The notes beneath the pieces are model-generated. The model saw nothing but the letters and a program-made list of their open reading frames with translations, made no database searches and was not told the origin of the DNA. A stretch of 64,000 bases of DNA from Urechis unicinctus (taxonomy: Eukaryota; Annelida; Polychaeta; Xenopneusta; Urechidae), in assembly GCA_034190875.2 (NCBI GenBank), contig CM067344.1, positions 14,060,801-14,124,800 on the forward strand, read 5' to 3'. The position numbers were made by a program, and so were the translations under genes. Shown here piece after piece: positions 12,101-24,242 of this stretch (its first letter is position 1; the number at the start of each line of letters is the position of its first letter).

Positions 12101-15100
12101 ATCCCTGAGTATACTCATAAACGTAGGAAGCGAAAAGCACCCGAGGACAAGGAAGAAGCTGCAGAAACCATAGACATTCCTGAACCTCCGTCCCCTCCCT
12201 CCCATTCTCCAGCTCCTCCCCCTGTTGAGGGCAAGAAGCTGAAAGTAGCGCAGGAGACAGTGCTGCCCAATGAGGGACTAACAATGGAGGCTGATAGAGA
12301 TCACATGGCAAGTGTACGAGCTGATATAGTGACGTTGCCCCCCAAGAAAGACCCACAGCGACTTGCAGAAATCCAGTCTTTACCGCCGGTACCAACAGCT
12401 CCATCAGAACCATTGCAACTCTCATCGGAGCCCAGACATTTGCCGCTCAAACTGGAGATGAAGAAGCAAGCAGCGGATGCTGCTGCAGCAGCAGCCGCAG
12501 CAGCAGCAGCAGCCAAGGCTAAAGCACTTGCTGATGTGAAAGCTGCTACGCCATGCAAACAAGCTGCCGTCAAGCAGTGGCAGCAGGGAAAGCAACCTGG
12601 CCAGCAGCTCCCATCACCAGCAGGTACCCCAGTTGCTGTCGAGTCCAAGACTTCTTCTGTGATGAAACCCTGTTGGGAAAACAACATGGACAAAATCATA
12701 TGCGATGTGGCCAAGGGCATATTTGACAGAGGCACAGAGTATAACTATTACACCAAGATGCGTGAAAAGGGCAAGGATGATCCCTTGTCATCATCGCCAA
12801 TAGATAAACTGGCCAGGCCACATCTCGATGACTTTGAGCACCCCAAGGCTACGTCAGTAGTGCCCCCTATTAACCTGCAGGAGCCCCTTGTGGTCAACAC
12901 AGCTGTAGTGGGTCCACACACCATGGCCTCGCCACGCTCAGCTCCTGTGCACTCTCCTGGGGCCCCCAAGGTAAACCGACTACAGGCACCTGAAATGAAA
13001 TCGCCTCCAGCACCAGTGACACCTGTGTCTTCCCCTAAAATCCAGTCTCCTCCTGCCCAAGCATCCCCAGCTCCCTTGCTGCAGCAGCCTTTCACTATGG
13101 TACATACTGCAATCTCTGCATCTGCACCTGAGCAAGGCAATCCCATGCTTGCGCTCCAAAAGGCATGCTATCCAGTTTCTGAAGCTAGTTTTGTCTCAAG
13201 TAAGCATCAAGTGGCGCTTGCCAGTGATGCTAAAGGAAAGGCTGTTATGGGGATGCCCAGGCCGGTGCATATTGGTGTAGTGTCGAGTCATGCTTACAAC
13301 AGGGAATCCAGCCCTCTTGGACAGGTATGCCCTTGACCCAGACATTCCGTCTTCATATCTCAACTTCATTGTAAATGATTCAAATGTATGAATAGTAATT
13401 GAAATGAGATTAACATATTCTAAATTATGTTGTGTTTAAATAGATGATTGAAAAGGTGCCCAACCCCCACCTGCGACTTGGACCGGAGTCTGAGCCCCGT
13501 CTGGCCACATCCACGGCGCCTAGCAACACGATGATGCTGCAGCAGCAGTATCGCCATGCCGACAGTGTCATGGCATCACTGCCCAGTACAACTCATCTCA
13601 TTGAGAGTGCCATGTCACGCCAGTCTGCCCGGGGGCTGCCCTGCAGAGCCACCAGTCCCGAGGTGGCCTTGGTACGACCCCAACCCCAGCAGGTTGCTGT
13701 GGCTCCACAGCCACCACTCAAGCCTGATGTGTGTCAACGCTTGCCAGCTGTGTCACAGCCACCCATGCAGCTGTCGCCTCAGCTGCCCAAGTCAGACCAT
13801 TCTCCAGGTAAGCTTGCGTCATCCCCCCGTTTGTTCATGCCTCTTCATCTGCTGGTCAGCCGTCTTCAGTGCATGACAGGATGGTGATTGTATGTATGCT
13901 TCTGTTTTCAGCAATCCGTCAGTTGAGCCCAGCTATACGCCAGTCCAGTCCAAGTGTAGCAGTACAGATATCGCACCCCATGCCAGTGGGTCCGTTCAGC
14001 ATGAGCCCAGTGGCCACATCAGTCCCCATCAACTACACCTCGGCTTCACTCCCGTCGCCTCCCATCACCAGCACACAGGCCAGTGAGCTCCGAGCCGTCC
14101 TGGCTCAACCATCGCGTCTCGCGCAGCAGGAGCAAATCTTGCAGCAGCAGCGCCTGCAGCAGCAGCAGACCGGTGGTGGTGGACTGCGACCCCCCACACC
14201 TCAGCAGGCCCCGGGGGTTATAGGTTTGGGTCAACATCGGATGCCCTTCACCATCCCCGAACCTCGTAGTTCTGGTGGCCGAGCCGAACCCAAGTTACCG
14301 ACCCAGTCCCTCCACGTCCACCCCCAGCATGCTGGCCATGCTGACCGACCCGAGTTACCCTCACCACAGCCGGCATTCACTAGCAGCCAGTCTCCTGTGC
14401 TGCCCAAGCCCAGCCAGCCTGATGTCCGGCCAGGAATGCCCCCTCCTACGGAACCTAGGCCACCTCTCCCTCAGCAGTACTACCCATCCGACCTGAGGAT
14501 GCAGCCCGGCATGCCATTCGCAGCTCTGCCTCTCCCTCGTGGCATTGCCATAGACCCGCGCATGTTCCCAGGCACTCCTCAGCATGCCGAGTTCTTGGCC
14601 CACCAAGGTCTGGGCCCCATGTTGCCTGGTATGGTAGCGCCTCAGCCTCCCCCAGCAAGCGCTGCTGGCGGCACAGCAAGGGGCAGCCACGGAGCACCGC
14701 GAAGCCAACCAGCTGCTCGCTAACCGCCCTCCGTCTCGGCATCGAGCATCACCGTCGGTACAGCAGCCACCCTCGCGCAATTCCACGCCTCTCACTCCAG
14801 GGCTACCCAGCACACCGATGCAACCTCAGCCCCGCCATCCCGTCGACATGTCCACTGTTCCGTCTGATGGCATGGCCATGCTCCTCAGGGTGTGTTCTCA
14901 TTGCACTTTAAATGCTTCTCTAGTTATCATTCTCCATTAAGTTGTATCGAGTGCAGAAATGCTTTGTGATTCTTTGAATCATTGGGATTTTGTTTTGTCA
15001 ACAGAGGTACCCAGTTCTGTGGCAAGGACTCCTCAACCTGAAGAATGACACGTCCGCCGTGCAGATGCACTTTGTGGCAGGAAGCAAGCAGCTTGTGGAC

Positions 15101-15951
15101 TTGTCGCTGCCCCAAATGGGGCCTGATGGCATAGGAGCCCCCCTGCGCATTGCCCAGCGTATGCGCCTGGAGCAAGCCCAGCTGGAAGGCGTGGCCAAAC
15201 GCATGGAGGTGAGTTGTCTGGGCATAAAAATGGAATACATTAGTTTGTTTCAGTTTCCTAGCGATGTATTCACTTAACAAGTAACGCAAATTTTTATTTT
15301 CTTGCACATATCAGCTTCTTACTCATCTGCATGATTTCTCGGTGTCAAATTGTGTGAAGTGTGATTAATACAAGCAATTGAAAACATTTATACCCCACAG
15401 TCACATTTATGTTGATACTGATTGTGTGTTTGAACAGAGTGACAGCGAGTACAGTATGCTGCTAGCCATTCCCTGTGGTCTCGACCACATGGAACTCATC
15501 CACCAAAGTAACACTCTACGCACTGGATTCATCTCCTACCTCCAACAAAAACAGGCCGCTGGTATTGTCAATGTACCAGCTCCGGGATGCACTCAGGTGA
15601 ATATTTGAACTGGTTGTGTACAAAATTGTGCTGGAGATTGTACAGCTACTTACTTCCCTTCGAAAATCTATGCACTTGATGTTTTAGAAGGTCTTGTTGG
15701 TCCTTACAGATTTCTTCAATCTGCCTGCTATGTATGATCATGTAGAGATGATTCTATACTGAAGTATGGTTTGTGGTGTGCTAATGTCCGTTCCCTCTGG
15801 TGTGTGGTAACAGCCGGCCTACGTGGTCCACATCTTCCCTCCATGCCCTTTCTCTTCATCCAACCTCTCCCAAGTGGCCCCGGACCTCCTTCACAGCGTC
15901 AGTGATATGGCCTACCTCCTCATCATCATCGCTACAGTCTCGCCTAACTAG
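158..15951 (+). CDS. SPEN: SPEN / split ends (Msx2-interacting protein) homologue, 3' part
   Basis: Nuclear RNA-binding transcriptional corepressor that recruits HDAC/NCoR complexes through its SPOC domain (family knowledge). Exons read: 158-306, 978-1103, 1324-1551, 1868-1983, 2079-2315, 2548-7702, 7985-13324, 13444-13807, 13912-14889, 15005-15208, 15438-15596, 15814-15951. All are GT-AG and the phases agree, apart from a one-base break inside the ninth. The first exons encode RRM3 (TRTLFVGNLEK) and RRM4 (LGFGKSMPTNCVWIDG, then IDFASRDCQVLFYDNMER). An RGG segment (GRGGPRGFRGGRGG), long RS/K/E/S-rich regions, polyproline blocks and a poly-Ala tract follow. The last four exons encode SPOC (RYPVLWQGLLNLKND, LRIAQRMRLEQAQLEGVAKRM, AGIVNVPAPG) and end at TAG 15949-15951. 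About 4,400 residues lie in the window. RRM1 and RRM2 and the start codon lie upstream of base 1. Confidence 0.95.
857..890 (+). repeat. (C)n(CT)n simple repeat
   Basis: About 19 consecutive C residues followed by roughly seven CT units, in the SPEN intron between the first two exons of this window. It is a simple mononucleotide/dinucleotide tract with no coding meaning. Confidence 0.95.
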
Positions 15952-17300
15952 CCAGTGTATCTCCGCCCTCAGACTCCCTCATCTGGACCTCGCTGCAGCA
16001 GCAGCTTACCTACCCACTGATGCACTGCTTTGCTCTGCTGATGGCTTGTTGGATATGTTGTCAATGGATTGGTGTTTTTTTGTGGTGTGAGGTTGCTGTT
16101 CGTGAATACAGCAGCATTCCGGGGTACCTACGTGGCCTGGAGCCATTCTGCAAGCTTCGTTTTCTTTGTCATGGATTGTTTGGTTCAGTTCGTATGTACA
16201 AAACTGGGAGGGCTATTACGCATGGACACACGTTTGGTTCAGTGCGCTCTTGTGTGTGTGTGCAGTTACCTGTATAATAAGCGTCCTGAAACATGGATAT
16301 AGTTGTGGCTGGAAGCCAGCCCATTACTGCGACCAATATAGACGTTAGCGTAGATGAATAGGGCATAGAACTGCTTGTATCAATTCACTGTGTATGATGG
16401 ATTCACCTTTTATAGGCAGCATTATGGATAATTATTGATCGTCCGTTTTGAGTTTGGCCCGAGGAGGAGAAGAGGCCACTCTCTCTTGTACCATTGTGTT
16501 CAGTTGGTGTGTGTATCGATGTGACTACCAGAGCCGTGTTGCTGTCACCCTGTCACAGCTAACACCTCGCCCCTCCCCTCCCCCCGAGCGAGCCACGTGT
16601 GGACCTTTACAGTGAAGGACGAGCATGTGACAGGTGTGGGAGTTAACTGGAGCACCCCTCGTAAACGGCTTGTTTGGCAACTGCTGCTGTGTATTTGTAT
16701 ACTGGTGTACCATTGTTATACGAGGGAGGCTGTCTCTGGTGATTGCCTGTATGAACTGTTGTGTGTGTGTTGGGGGGGTGGGGGTTGCGCAGGTATGCGT
16801 GCATTGCTCTATTAAAGTTGGTGATACAATTGCTATGAATTAATTGATGTATTACACTGGTGAATTATACAAGAGATAGTGTGACATACTTTGACCTTGC
16901 TCCTCTGTGGATCTTTAGCAGAGGGGAGTCGGGTGTTTACAGTGTTGCTTACCAAGACATGTTAGTATATTTCTGTGACCTTATTTTGGGTCTTAATTTA
17001 TTGGCTTATTGATGCCAGTGCTGCATTCAGGCATCACCCTGTATGTTATATATTGTCTGTCCATCCCAGCTGTCGGGCTTACTTGCAGCAACAGCAGCTT
17101 GGATTAGTTGCAGCCAGTTACCCCAGCTACCAACAAATGTTCTATTTTTTGGGAAAACTTATGTTGTAAACTATTGAGTTTCTCTGTTATGGATTGGCTG
17201 TGGTGGTGTATATATTGAAGGCAGTGTGATTCAATTGTAAATTTGCCATGTGTACATATAGTTTCTATCTGGAGAGACCACGCGCAAAAAATAAAAGTAG
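15952..17300 (+). other. Putative SPEN 3' UTR with poly(A) signal
   Basis: After the SPEN stop the sequence has no conserved reading frame. A canonical AATAAA lies at 17290-17295 (within cgcgcaaaaaataaaag), which would give a 3' UTR of about 1.3 kb. I chose it because it is the first clear canonical hexamer that I saw after the stop. The true cleavage site is not proven. Confidence 0.45.
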
Positions 17301-17609
17301 AAGTCATGAATATGTAAAGTTGTTCCTTTGTTGGTCATTGGTAACTTCCCTTCATGTGTGGAGTCGGATGGGGGTTGTGTATCACTCACAGTGCATGGAT
17401 AGAAGAGGATGCCATTTGTATCTTGAATCCTGTCGAATCTAGAACGGAACGGAAGGAGATAATTGCAACTTGTTATGGGTGGTCTCCTTGGAGGTTTATG
17501 CCCTGCAAGTAACGACCTCCGTGTATGACATTTTTCCTTCTGCCTTCTTAAGGATGCATTTACTGGTCTCGTTTCTTGGCTGATTGAAAAGTTGGGTTTA
17601 AAGGTACAC

Positions 17610-17872
17610 CAAATGACATATATATATATAGCATATTATCTGTGCCTTGTCTTCTGTGAACAAAGTATGCACACAGGGAGTAAGGCTCTTGAATAACCAC
17701 AGGTGTGTGAACCAGGAAATAAATGGTGCCGTGGTTGGTTGCCATAATTATTAAATGCATTATAAATAAATATATATTGTGTGTATATATGTATTTATAT
17801 ATATATATATATTTATACATGTATATTTATATATATATTTATGTGTATGCATAAAAAATATACATAAATATG

Positions 17873-17962
<90 letters not shown>

Positions 17963-17980
17963 TATATATAGAGAGAGAGA
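17610..17980. repeat. (TA)n microsatellite in AT-rich tract
   Basis: Interrupted TA/TATTTA tracts lead into an uninterrupted (TA)n run of about 84 bases at 17876-17959, followed by a short (GA)n. It lies just downstream of the likely SPEN 3' end. The long Tyr-Ile 'proteins' that can be translated here are artefacts of the repeat. Confidence 0.95.
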
Positions 17981-18009
17981 AGAAAATGCGTCATGATAAC
18001 GTTTCATAG

Positions 18010-20415
18010 CGCATTTCTTGACCTAGTTCATGCGCCTGTGTGGTACATAACTTACATTAGTCATTTAATTCCCACCGAGTCACATTGCTTGTAACAACAA
18101 GTCTTCTTAGTGTACTGCACACAAATGAGCATTTCGTATTGTACCAATGGAATCATAAAAATCTCCAGTTCCTAGTTATGTCGTCATCAGACTGCGGTCT
18201 GATATTTTCCTTCATAGCTATCAGACTATTCCTTGTTGCTAAAACATATCGTGTTTTTAGCAAAGAGAAACATCACTTCGGAAACCTGCCTCGCCACAAA
18301 TAAGCCTCCCTCTCTGACCGCCTCCACCTACCCAATCCAGCCCTTCCATCCGGGCCAACAATAGTATGCTTCGTTTGGAAGTTAACCTGTGAAAAATATC
18401 ATTTTGGGTAAACTGTAGTGAAAAATCGTGGTAATTTCATTCGAACCGACTTATTCCCGATAGATTTATCAAACCATTATTATTCACTGGAGTATCACTT
18501 TATGCAGCTCTAAGTCTAAGCAAATTCGAGAGAACTGATCACGAGCGAGGTGAGACCCCACTTTGACAGACGTTCCGTTATACTTGTTCCAATATGGTCG
18601 GCTAAGGCGGAATTGCCCACATGCGCAAAACGTAAGCTTGGCATCGGGAACCGAGCGCCAGGGAAATTACGGTCGGTACCTTATTGGGAGAGGACACATG
18701 GTCATTGGTCGCTTAGTTTGACTAGGAGTCTGGCAGACCCTAGATAAAGAAACTCCACCTCCAAACGCATCCGCTCTTAGTTTGCTTCGAAACTCTTGTC
18801 CAGTATGTATTGGCTAACAACGGAATATCTATCACGGAACACAAGGATGACCTAGAATAACAAGATGTACCCCTAAGACTAGACGCACGAAGATCCTAGT
18901 TTGATCTTCAGACAAGTGCCACCTTTATTCAATAAAATGTTCTATACAGATATAAGGAGATGTCATGAAGCATTACACAGAAGAAATATGTTATTCACAA
19001 CAACCAACCGTAACAGAACCCATGGGAAATTGCTAATGAATAATTATTGCTGTAAAGTCTGGAATGAAATATAGTAGTATTTATTCGCAAATCGAAGTTT
19101 ACAAAAACCTAAAATACCTAACAAAATAAAACAAACTAAAACATTGCATGCTTTCAAAAGACAGCTTCAAGCTCATTTGTAAACCCTATAAATACTGATA
19201 ACTTGCTTACATCCTGATACCTACTTCTAAACTTTACTATTACTAAATATTTGTTTTGAATATAAGCTGCGTACGTAAGGAACACCATAACTAAATATGA
19301 AGTTATTTATTTTTGGAACACTTTTTTTGGCAAGACATGGAACATTATTTATAATGTAGTCTCTATTGTCAGTTTACACATAACGAAATAAATGATGTTA
19401 TCTTATCCTAGTATGCGGTGCTCTATTTCGGTTCTCCTTCGTCAAAGGTCACGACCTCTTGTTCTGCTCACAAAATCACCTCGGGACAGTCCGTGAATGA
19501 AGTGGCCTGACAGACTTGAGCAGCCAGCACAATTCAAAGCAAGCCCAGAGCAATCAACTCATGTCGTTTCCAATCAGAGCGCGCGGTGCGTTGGCGCCCC
19601 GGGTTGGTGCACACTCCTGTGGTCTATTTTCAAAGCGATTTCAAAATGGCATTAAAGATTGTCACAGCTTTTCAAGACAAATTCTGTGTTTGTTCGATCG
19701 TATTCACCGATATTGCCTTAACCAAGGAGTTACATATATGTTAAGGCAAGGAGGTAAATATAACTCCATGCCTTACCGCAGATCTGAAAGAAAAGGACAT
19801 GTTTGCATATACGACAATAGAAGTGGCACGTAAGAGCCTTGCTTTATTCAATCAGCACACTAGAATGTCCGTTTCGCTATTTCAGTTACGTAACAACTAA
19901 ACATGCTTGGCTCACAATTTGCCTGTGACATCGGAGCCAGTTCTTGCCTAGGTGGAGAGATGGTTCTGTGGGCCAGAATGAGAGATATCTGGATGGATCT
20001 GTTTACCTGTGGGGTAAGCTTGGTGATTGGTCATATATGTGTCAAACACATTAAAACTAGTTTCTGCAAAACAACGTGGTTCCGGTGACAACAGCAATTA
20101 TTTTACAGGTCTAAAATGTCATTGTTTTACCACAGAAGGACTTGAACAGTCGCTAGAACCAAAGATACTCCTAGAACATCTAGCAGTATCTTTTCTAGAA
20201 CTACGAACTGAGGACAATTATTGAGTCTGATTCGTGGAAACAATTCCTGTGCCGTAAGTTATGTTAATTAGTGATTTAACTTCACCATGGGTTCTGAAAA
20301 TATTCCGCGGATTTTTCTTGAGAAACCCATTTAAAGTCAGTCAATGACCTAACTGTGTTTGGGGTTAATCAGCATTACAAGACGAAGGGATTTGTTGAAT
20401 CACTCCCATCAGAAG
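18010..20415. other. Intergenic, no recognisable gene
   Basis: Between the (TA)n tract and the transposon at 20424 I see no conserved protein frame, tRNA or rRNA. Reading frames here are short and lack splice-linked continuation. A small 7-bp stem lies at 18186-18203 (ATCAGAC/GTCTGAT, TGCG loop). Part of it resembles degraded repeat DNA. Confidence 0.6.
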
Positions 20416-20423
20416 AGTGGTAG

Positions 20424-21075
20424 CACAGGCGCTCGAGTTCGGACATCATGTTCGGACATTATGATTTCCCTACACTAGCATTATGATATATAATAGAAGG
20501 TAGGCAACACCCGCCGAAGAAACGCCAGTGTTGCTCCGAAACCCGCTTCCCAGCGCGCTATTCGTACATAACTGCCGCACTACTCATCACCTCATAGCTC
20601 ACAAAAAGATTCATTGTCATTTCTGTGCCGCTTACAGCCTCCGTACCTGTCTTACAACGTATTATTCGATGATTTTTCAACGCCCGTTCGGAGCATTCAA
20701 CCGAAAACTGAAAGAAAGCTGAGTCAACTTCATGCCGCTGGCCTCTCACTGGCTAACGCGACTGGCAAATTTGATGGCGAATCAGGTGCCCAAACCTCAA
20801 CGTGTATTTAGTGTTTATACGACTATTACGCAGTTTTGAGCAAATCGATTGCTCATCTTAATCAACCTAATGGGAGACTTGGCTTACTGGTAAGTACAAC
20901 GACAAACTCCCATTCAAATATAACAATTTAGGAGTCCTGTCAGCGTCCTTTATTACTGAAATAGTCAAACTAACCAAAAAATCTGGTGGGGCGACTATCC
21001 CATTTAGCGCATATTATATTATATCATAATGCAAGGGAGATAACAAACCATGATGTCCGAACTCGAGTGCCTGTG
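20424..21075. mobile_element. Non-autonomous DNA transposon (MITE-like), 652 bp, 8-bp TSD
   Basis: The left end (20424) reads CACAGGCGCTCGAGTTCGG and continues ACATCATG. The right end (21075) is its reverse complement with one mismatch in about 27 bases. A second inner match (GCATTATGATATA) continues the terminal inverted repeat. The element is flanked by a perfect direct repeat AGTGGTAG at 20416-20423 and 21076-21083. No transposase frame exists inside; the largest frames are about 65 codons and look random. Eight-bp duplications are typical of hAT and P superfamilies. The CACAG terminus does not decide between them, so the superfamily is inference. Confidence 0.85.
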
Positions 21076-21083
21076 AGTGGTAG

Positions 21084-23151
21084 GGTTCATTAACCCCTTA
21101 ACTGTTTCATGACAGGGGACCATGCATTGTTTCCGACGAGTAAACCCTAGTCTGCGTCCCAGACTCCAGGGGACTATTGAATATGCCAAGGGGCTAGCGG
21201 ACCTTCACTACTCCGAAATGTCTCATTTGCAACAACGAATTGAAGTTTCGTGTGAACGCCAGCTGTTCCACTTATTTAGGTGAGACGATTTAAAGGCATC
21301 TTGATATTTCGGTTCGCACTGTTAAACCAACTCGCGGCGTGTCACTTAAGTACGGTTTGGTATCTCAGTACGTGGGTTGATATATAAAAAAAACGCGGAT
21401 TGATATCTAGCCCCGACCAGAGATCTCACGCGGGCCCTCACCTGCGAACATGATCGTTGCAGGATGGTTGGCTCGATAAAGATTCCCACCCAGGTGCACG
21501 AGTTCACCAGATGCCCACAGCACGATCTGCTGTGTGGTGATGCGGAAATATCATGACCTGGCAAAGAAAGAAAGGGTGAACAACAGACACGTAATGTATT
21601 GTTCATTTGGAACCATTTGATTATCAGAGGATATTACCTACACGTTCATTACCCAGACTCGCTGGTGGGATAACGGCGCTTTTGACAACCGCCTTCCTTA
21701 AACAGTAGCTGGACAAGCTTCACTTGTTTTCATCTCCAAATGGTGGTCGCGTTGATTGATTTTTGAGCTTATTATTCCACCTGGCCCAGGATTAACCTTT
21801 GTTAGTCGTCTCCACCTATTTATAAACCGCCAGCATTTAGTAGATAAATGACGCTATAATCTGGCGGCGAAAGCTTCGATACCATATGCCTGAAATCGCA
21901 CCCTTTGTCCTTTGCCCTTCAATCAATTGAGAATGCGTCAAGTGCTTAGGAATCAGTTTCTCTCCCAGCCCTACCTGTAAGCAGAATATTGGAGATTGGT
22001 GAGAAAGAATTCGTGCGTGAAGGGGAGTAATCCCACCTTGAACAAAGTCTTTGTGGTCTCACGTGGTTTCATATTTGTCATCAAGCAAGCCGATTTCCTT
22101 CTTCCTCGGCTAAAACACGCTTTCAAACACGCAGACCTCGGCTTGCATCTTTGAAGGAATAATGAGTAGTCATTACTCCATGCTTAATTCAACGATTTCC
22201 TTTGGTTTAAGAAAACAACATCACAAGCCTGGCGACATTCCTTCGACGCGACGCCTAGCGAGTCATATAATGACATGTGGAATTGGTCGTCTGCCATGAT
22301 CGAGGTGGGTGAAAACAGGTCTTGATTCTGCTCGAAATGTGCGATCATTCAGGTGGAACCTCCTTCGAGGTATCCAATATTCAAGGCGCTCGTTCCGAGA
22401 GGTAGACGGTACACAGTCATGATTTAATAATTCATAACGGACACTTTCCACTCTCGCCCACGTTTTATTGCTGCAGGTTTTGCTGAGCCAATTTCATTGC
22501 GTAATATTCCAATAAGGCACTTTCGTATGCTGTTTGATATTCTACACACACACAAGTGTGTTCGTTCACGAAGAATAAAATTTGAGTTTCCTAGCCGTAA
22601 GTTCTAACTTAGATAAGCAAGTGATTTAGGGCGTATTCTACCCCGTACACTCACGCAGACCGACCGCCGCAATCGAATCGATGTAAAATGTAACGTCGTG
22701 AAATAAGTATATCCGCACGATCTATTGTATTCTTTGTTGGTCTGTGCAGGCCATTCTAGGTACACAATACTACGCCAGACAAAGGATACTTCACATTCGC
22801 AATGGTAAGTTCATGATCGCATTGCGTAAACCTGTCATTGTGTCTGTTATCCAGTAATGGTCAACTGAAGTCGCCGCTTGCCCCCTAAAGTCGTGTAAAC
22901 CATGTAATAAGTAATAATTACTAATTACTCAATGTTCAGACGGACCTGCGCCAACTTGACAAGAAGTTTAGTTCTTCATTGGCCATCTTGTTGAGTGTGT
23001 ATCAAATAAAATAGTGCTTCACATGCGGATAGCATTTATGTCACGTGTCTTCTTATCCAGAGGAAGCGAACTTTTGATATGATTGTCATTTGCAAGAAAA
23101 GACTATTATTCACTACTGAGGATATGTTTTTCGTTTGTTTCGTATCAGACA
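21084..23151. other. Intergenic / upstream region of the glycosyltransferase-like gene
   Basis: No recognisable coding frame. The sequence immediately before the next ATG (cgtatcag, 23141-23148) looks like a 3' splice site, so one or more untranslated exons of the next gene may lie in this interval; I could not identify them. Confidence 0.5.
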
Positions 23152-24242
23152 ATGGGTGGTGGGACTGCCTCCCGGAAAGTCAGCCACTCGAACGTGGATT
23201 TGCCGGCTTTGTATTGTATTGTGTGTGCTTATGCGATAGTGTGCTGTGCCATGGCCGGTTTGTACCTCATCATTGTCAACAACCAAGAACCAACCGAAGC
23301 TTCTCCCATATATTTCCGTCCTCGAGTCAAACCCCTTCGGATCCTCACCTTGTTCACATCGGTGAATGCAACGCGTGACAAGGAACATCACTACAGGAAC
23401 ACTATTGCCAACTGGGGACTTTTCTCAGACCGAGTTCACCTTACCCTTTATCATGGTACTCCGAGTGAACGTCTTACCCCAGCAGAAAAAGAACTTCATA
23501 AATTTGCCGTAGACAATGGTTGGTTGGTACGGCAGATTGCTACTACAAGTCAAGGGGTACCTGGGTTGCGTTCGATGTTCATAGACGCTCAGCAAATCTC
23601 CGACACTCCTTATTACGCCTTCTGTAACGGGGATATATTATTTACAAATGATCTTTGAACACACTTGACTTCGTGTACGACTATAGCTTTCAGCAAATCC
23701 TCATGGTCGGACGAAGGACAAATTATAACGTGTCCATCGGAGAGGCCCTTTCCGATTGGTCCGACGTCAAAGCCGCTGCCATTCGCGGGTATCTATTTGA
23801 TACCAATGCCATAGATTATTTCGTCACCAAAAAGAATGGCTTTCCTTGGAAATCGACGCCAAACTTTGTCATCGGACGGATTGGTTATGATAACTGGATG
23901 ATAGTAGCGTCAATATTACAAAACATACCAGTCGTGGACGTCACAGTTCTGGCTGTGCACCAAACTGGTTCACGGGGTAACTTTGAGGGTCATAACGTCG
24001 ATGACGTGTACGTGAATTATCGGCTCGCGGGCAGCTTTAACTACGACATGGGTCACACAAAGTGTGCTCCGTTTTTCACCACTTATAATTCCTCTGAAAT
24101 ATCGATAACCCACCGCGAGCAGGACGATGATTGCAAACGCTATTACAGGGTGCAACGAAGAAATCCTAATTTTTTTAAATATGCTATTGTTGAAAATCCA
24201 GTAAACGTCACTGGCACTGATTTAATGGAAATTAAAGACTAA
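23152..24242 (+). CDS. Glycosyltransferase-like type II membrane protein, apparently frameshifted
   Basis: One long coding block, read as two frames. Residues 1-168 (ATG 23152, stop TGA 23656-23658) are followed without a gap by a -1 frame from 23655 to TAA 24240-24242. The N-terminus is short and basic, with one hydrophobic segment near residues 19-42 (ALYCIVCAYAIVCCAMAGLY), the layout of a type II Golgi signal anchor. The lumenal part has FCNGDILFTND (a DxD-like acidic motif), MVGRRTNYNVS, FVIGRIGYDNWMIV, HQTGSRGNFEGH and four NxS/T sites. I recognise it as a family of putative GT-A-fold enzymes seen in molluscs; donor, acceptor and product are unknown. Both halves lack other lesions, so a missing base in a T-run (sequence error or a young null allele) is more likely than an old pseudogene. 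Confidence 0.7.

Noticed and set aside
17760-18009. Long Ile-Tyr reading frames on both strands
   Set aside because: They are pure translations of (TA)n and have no other protein signal.
23653-23659. Programmed frameshift in the glycosyltransferase-like gene
   Set aside because: CTTTGAA lacks a canonical X_XXY_YYZ slippery heptamer, and I see no downstream structure; base loss is simpler. Kept only as an alternative.
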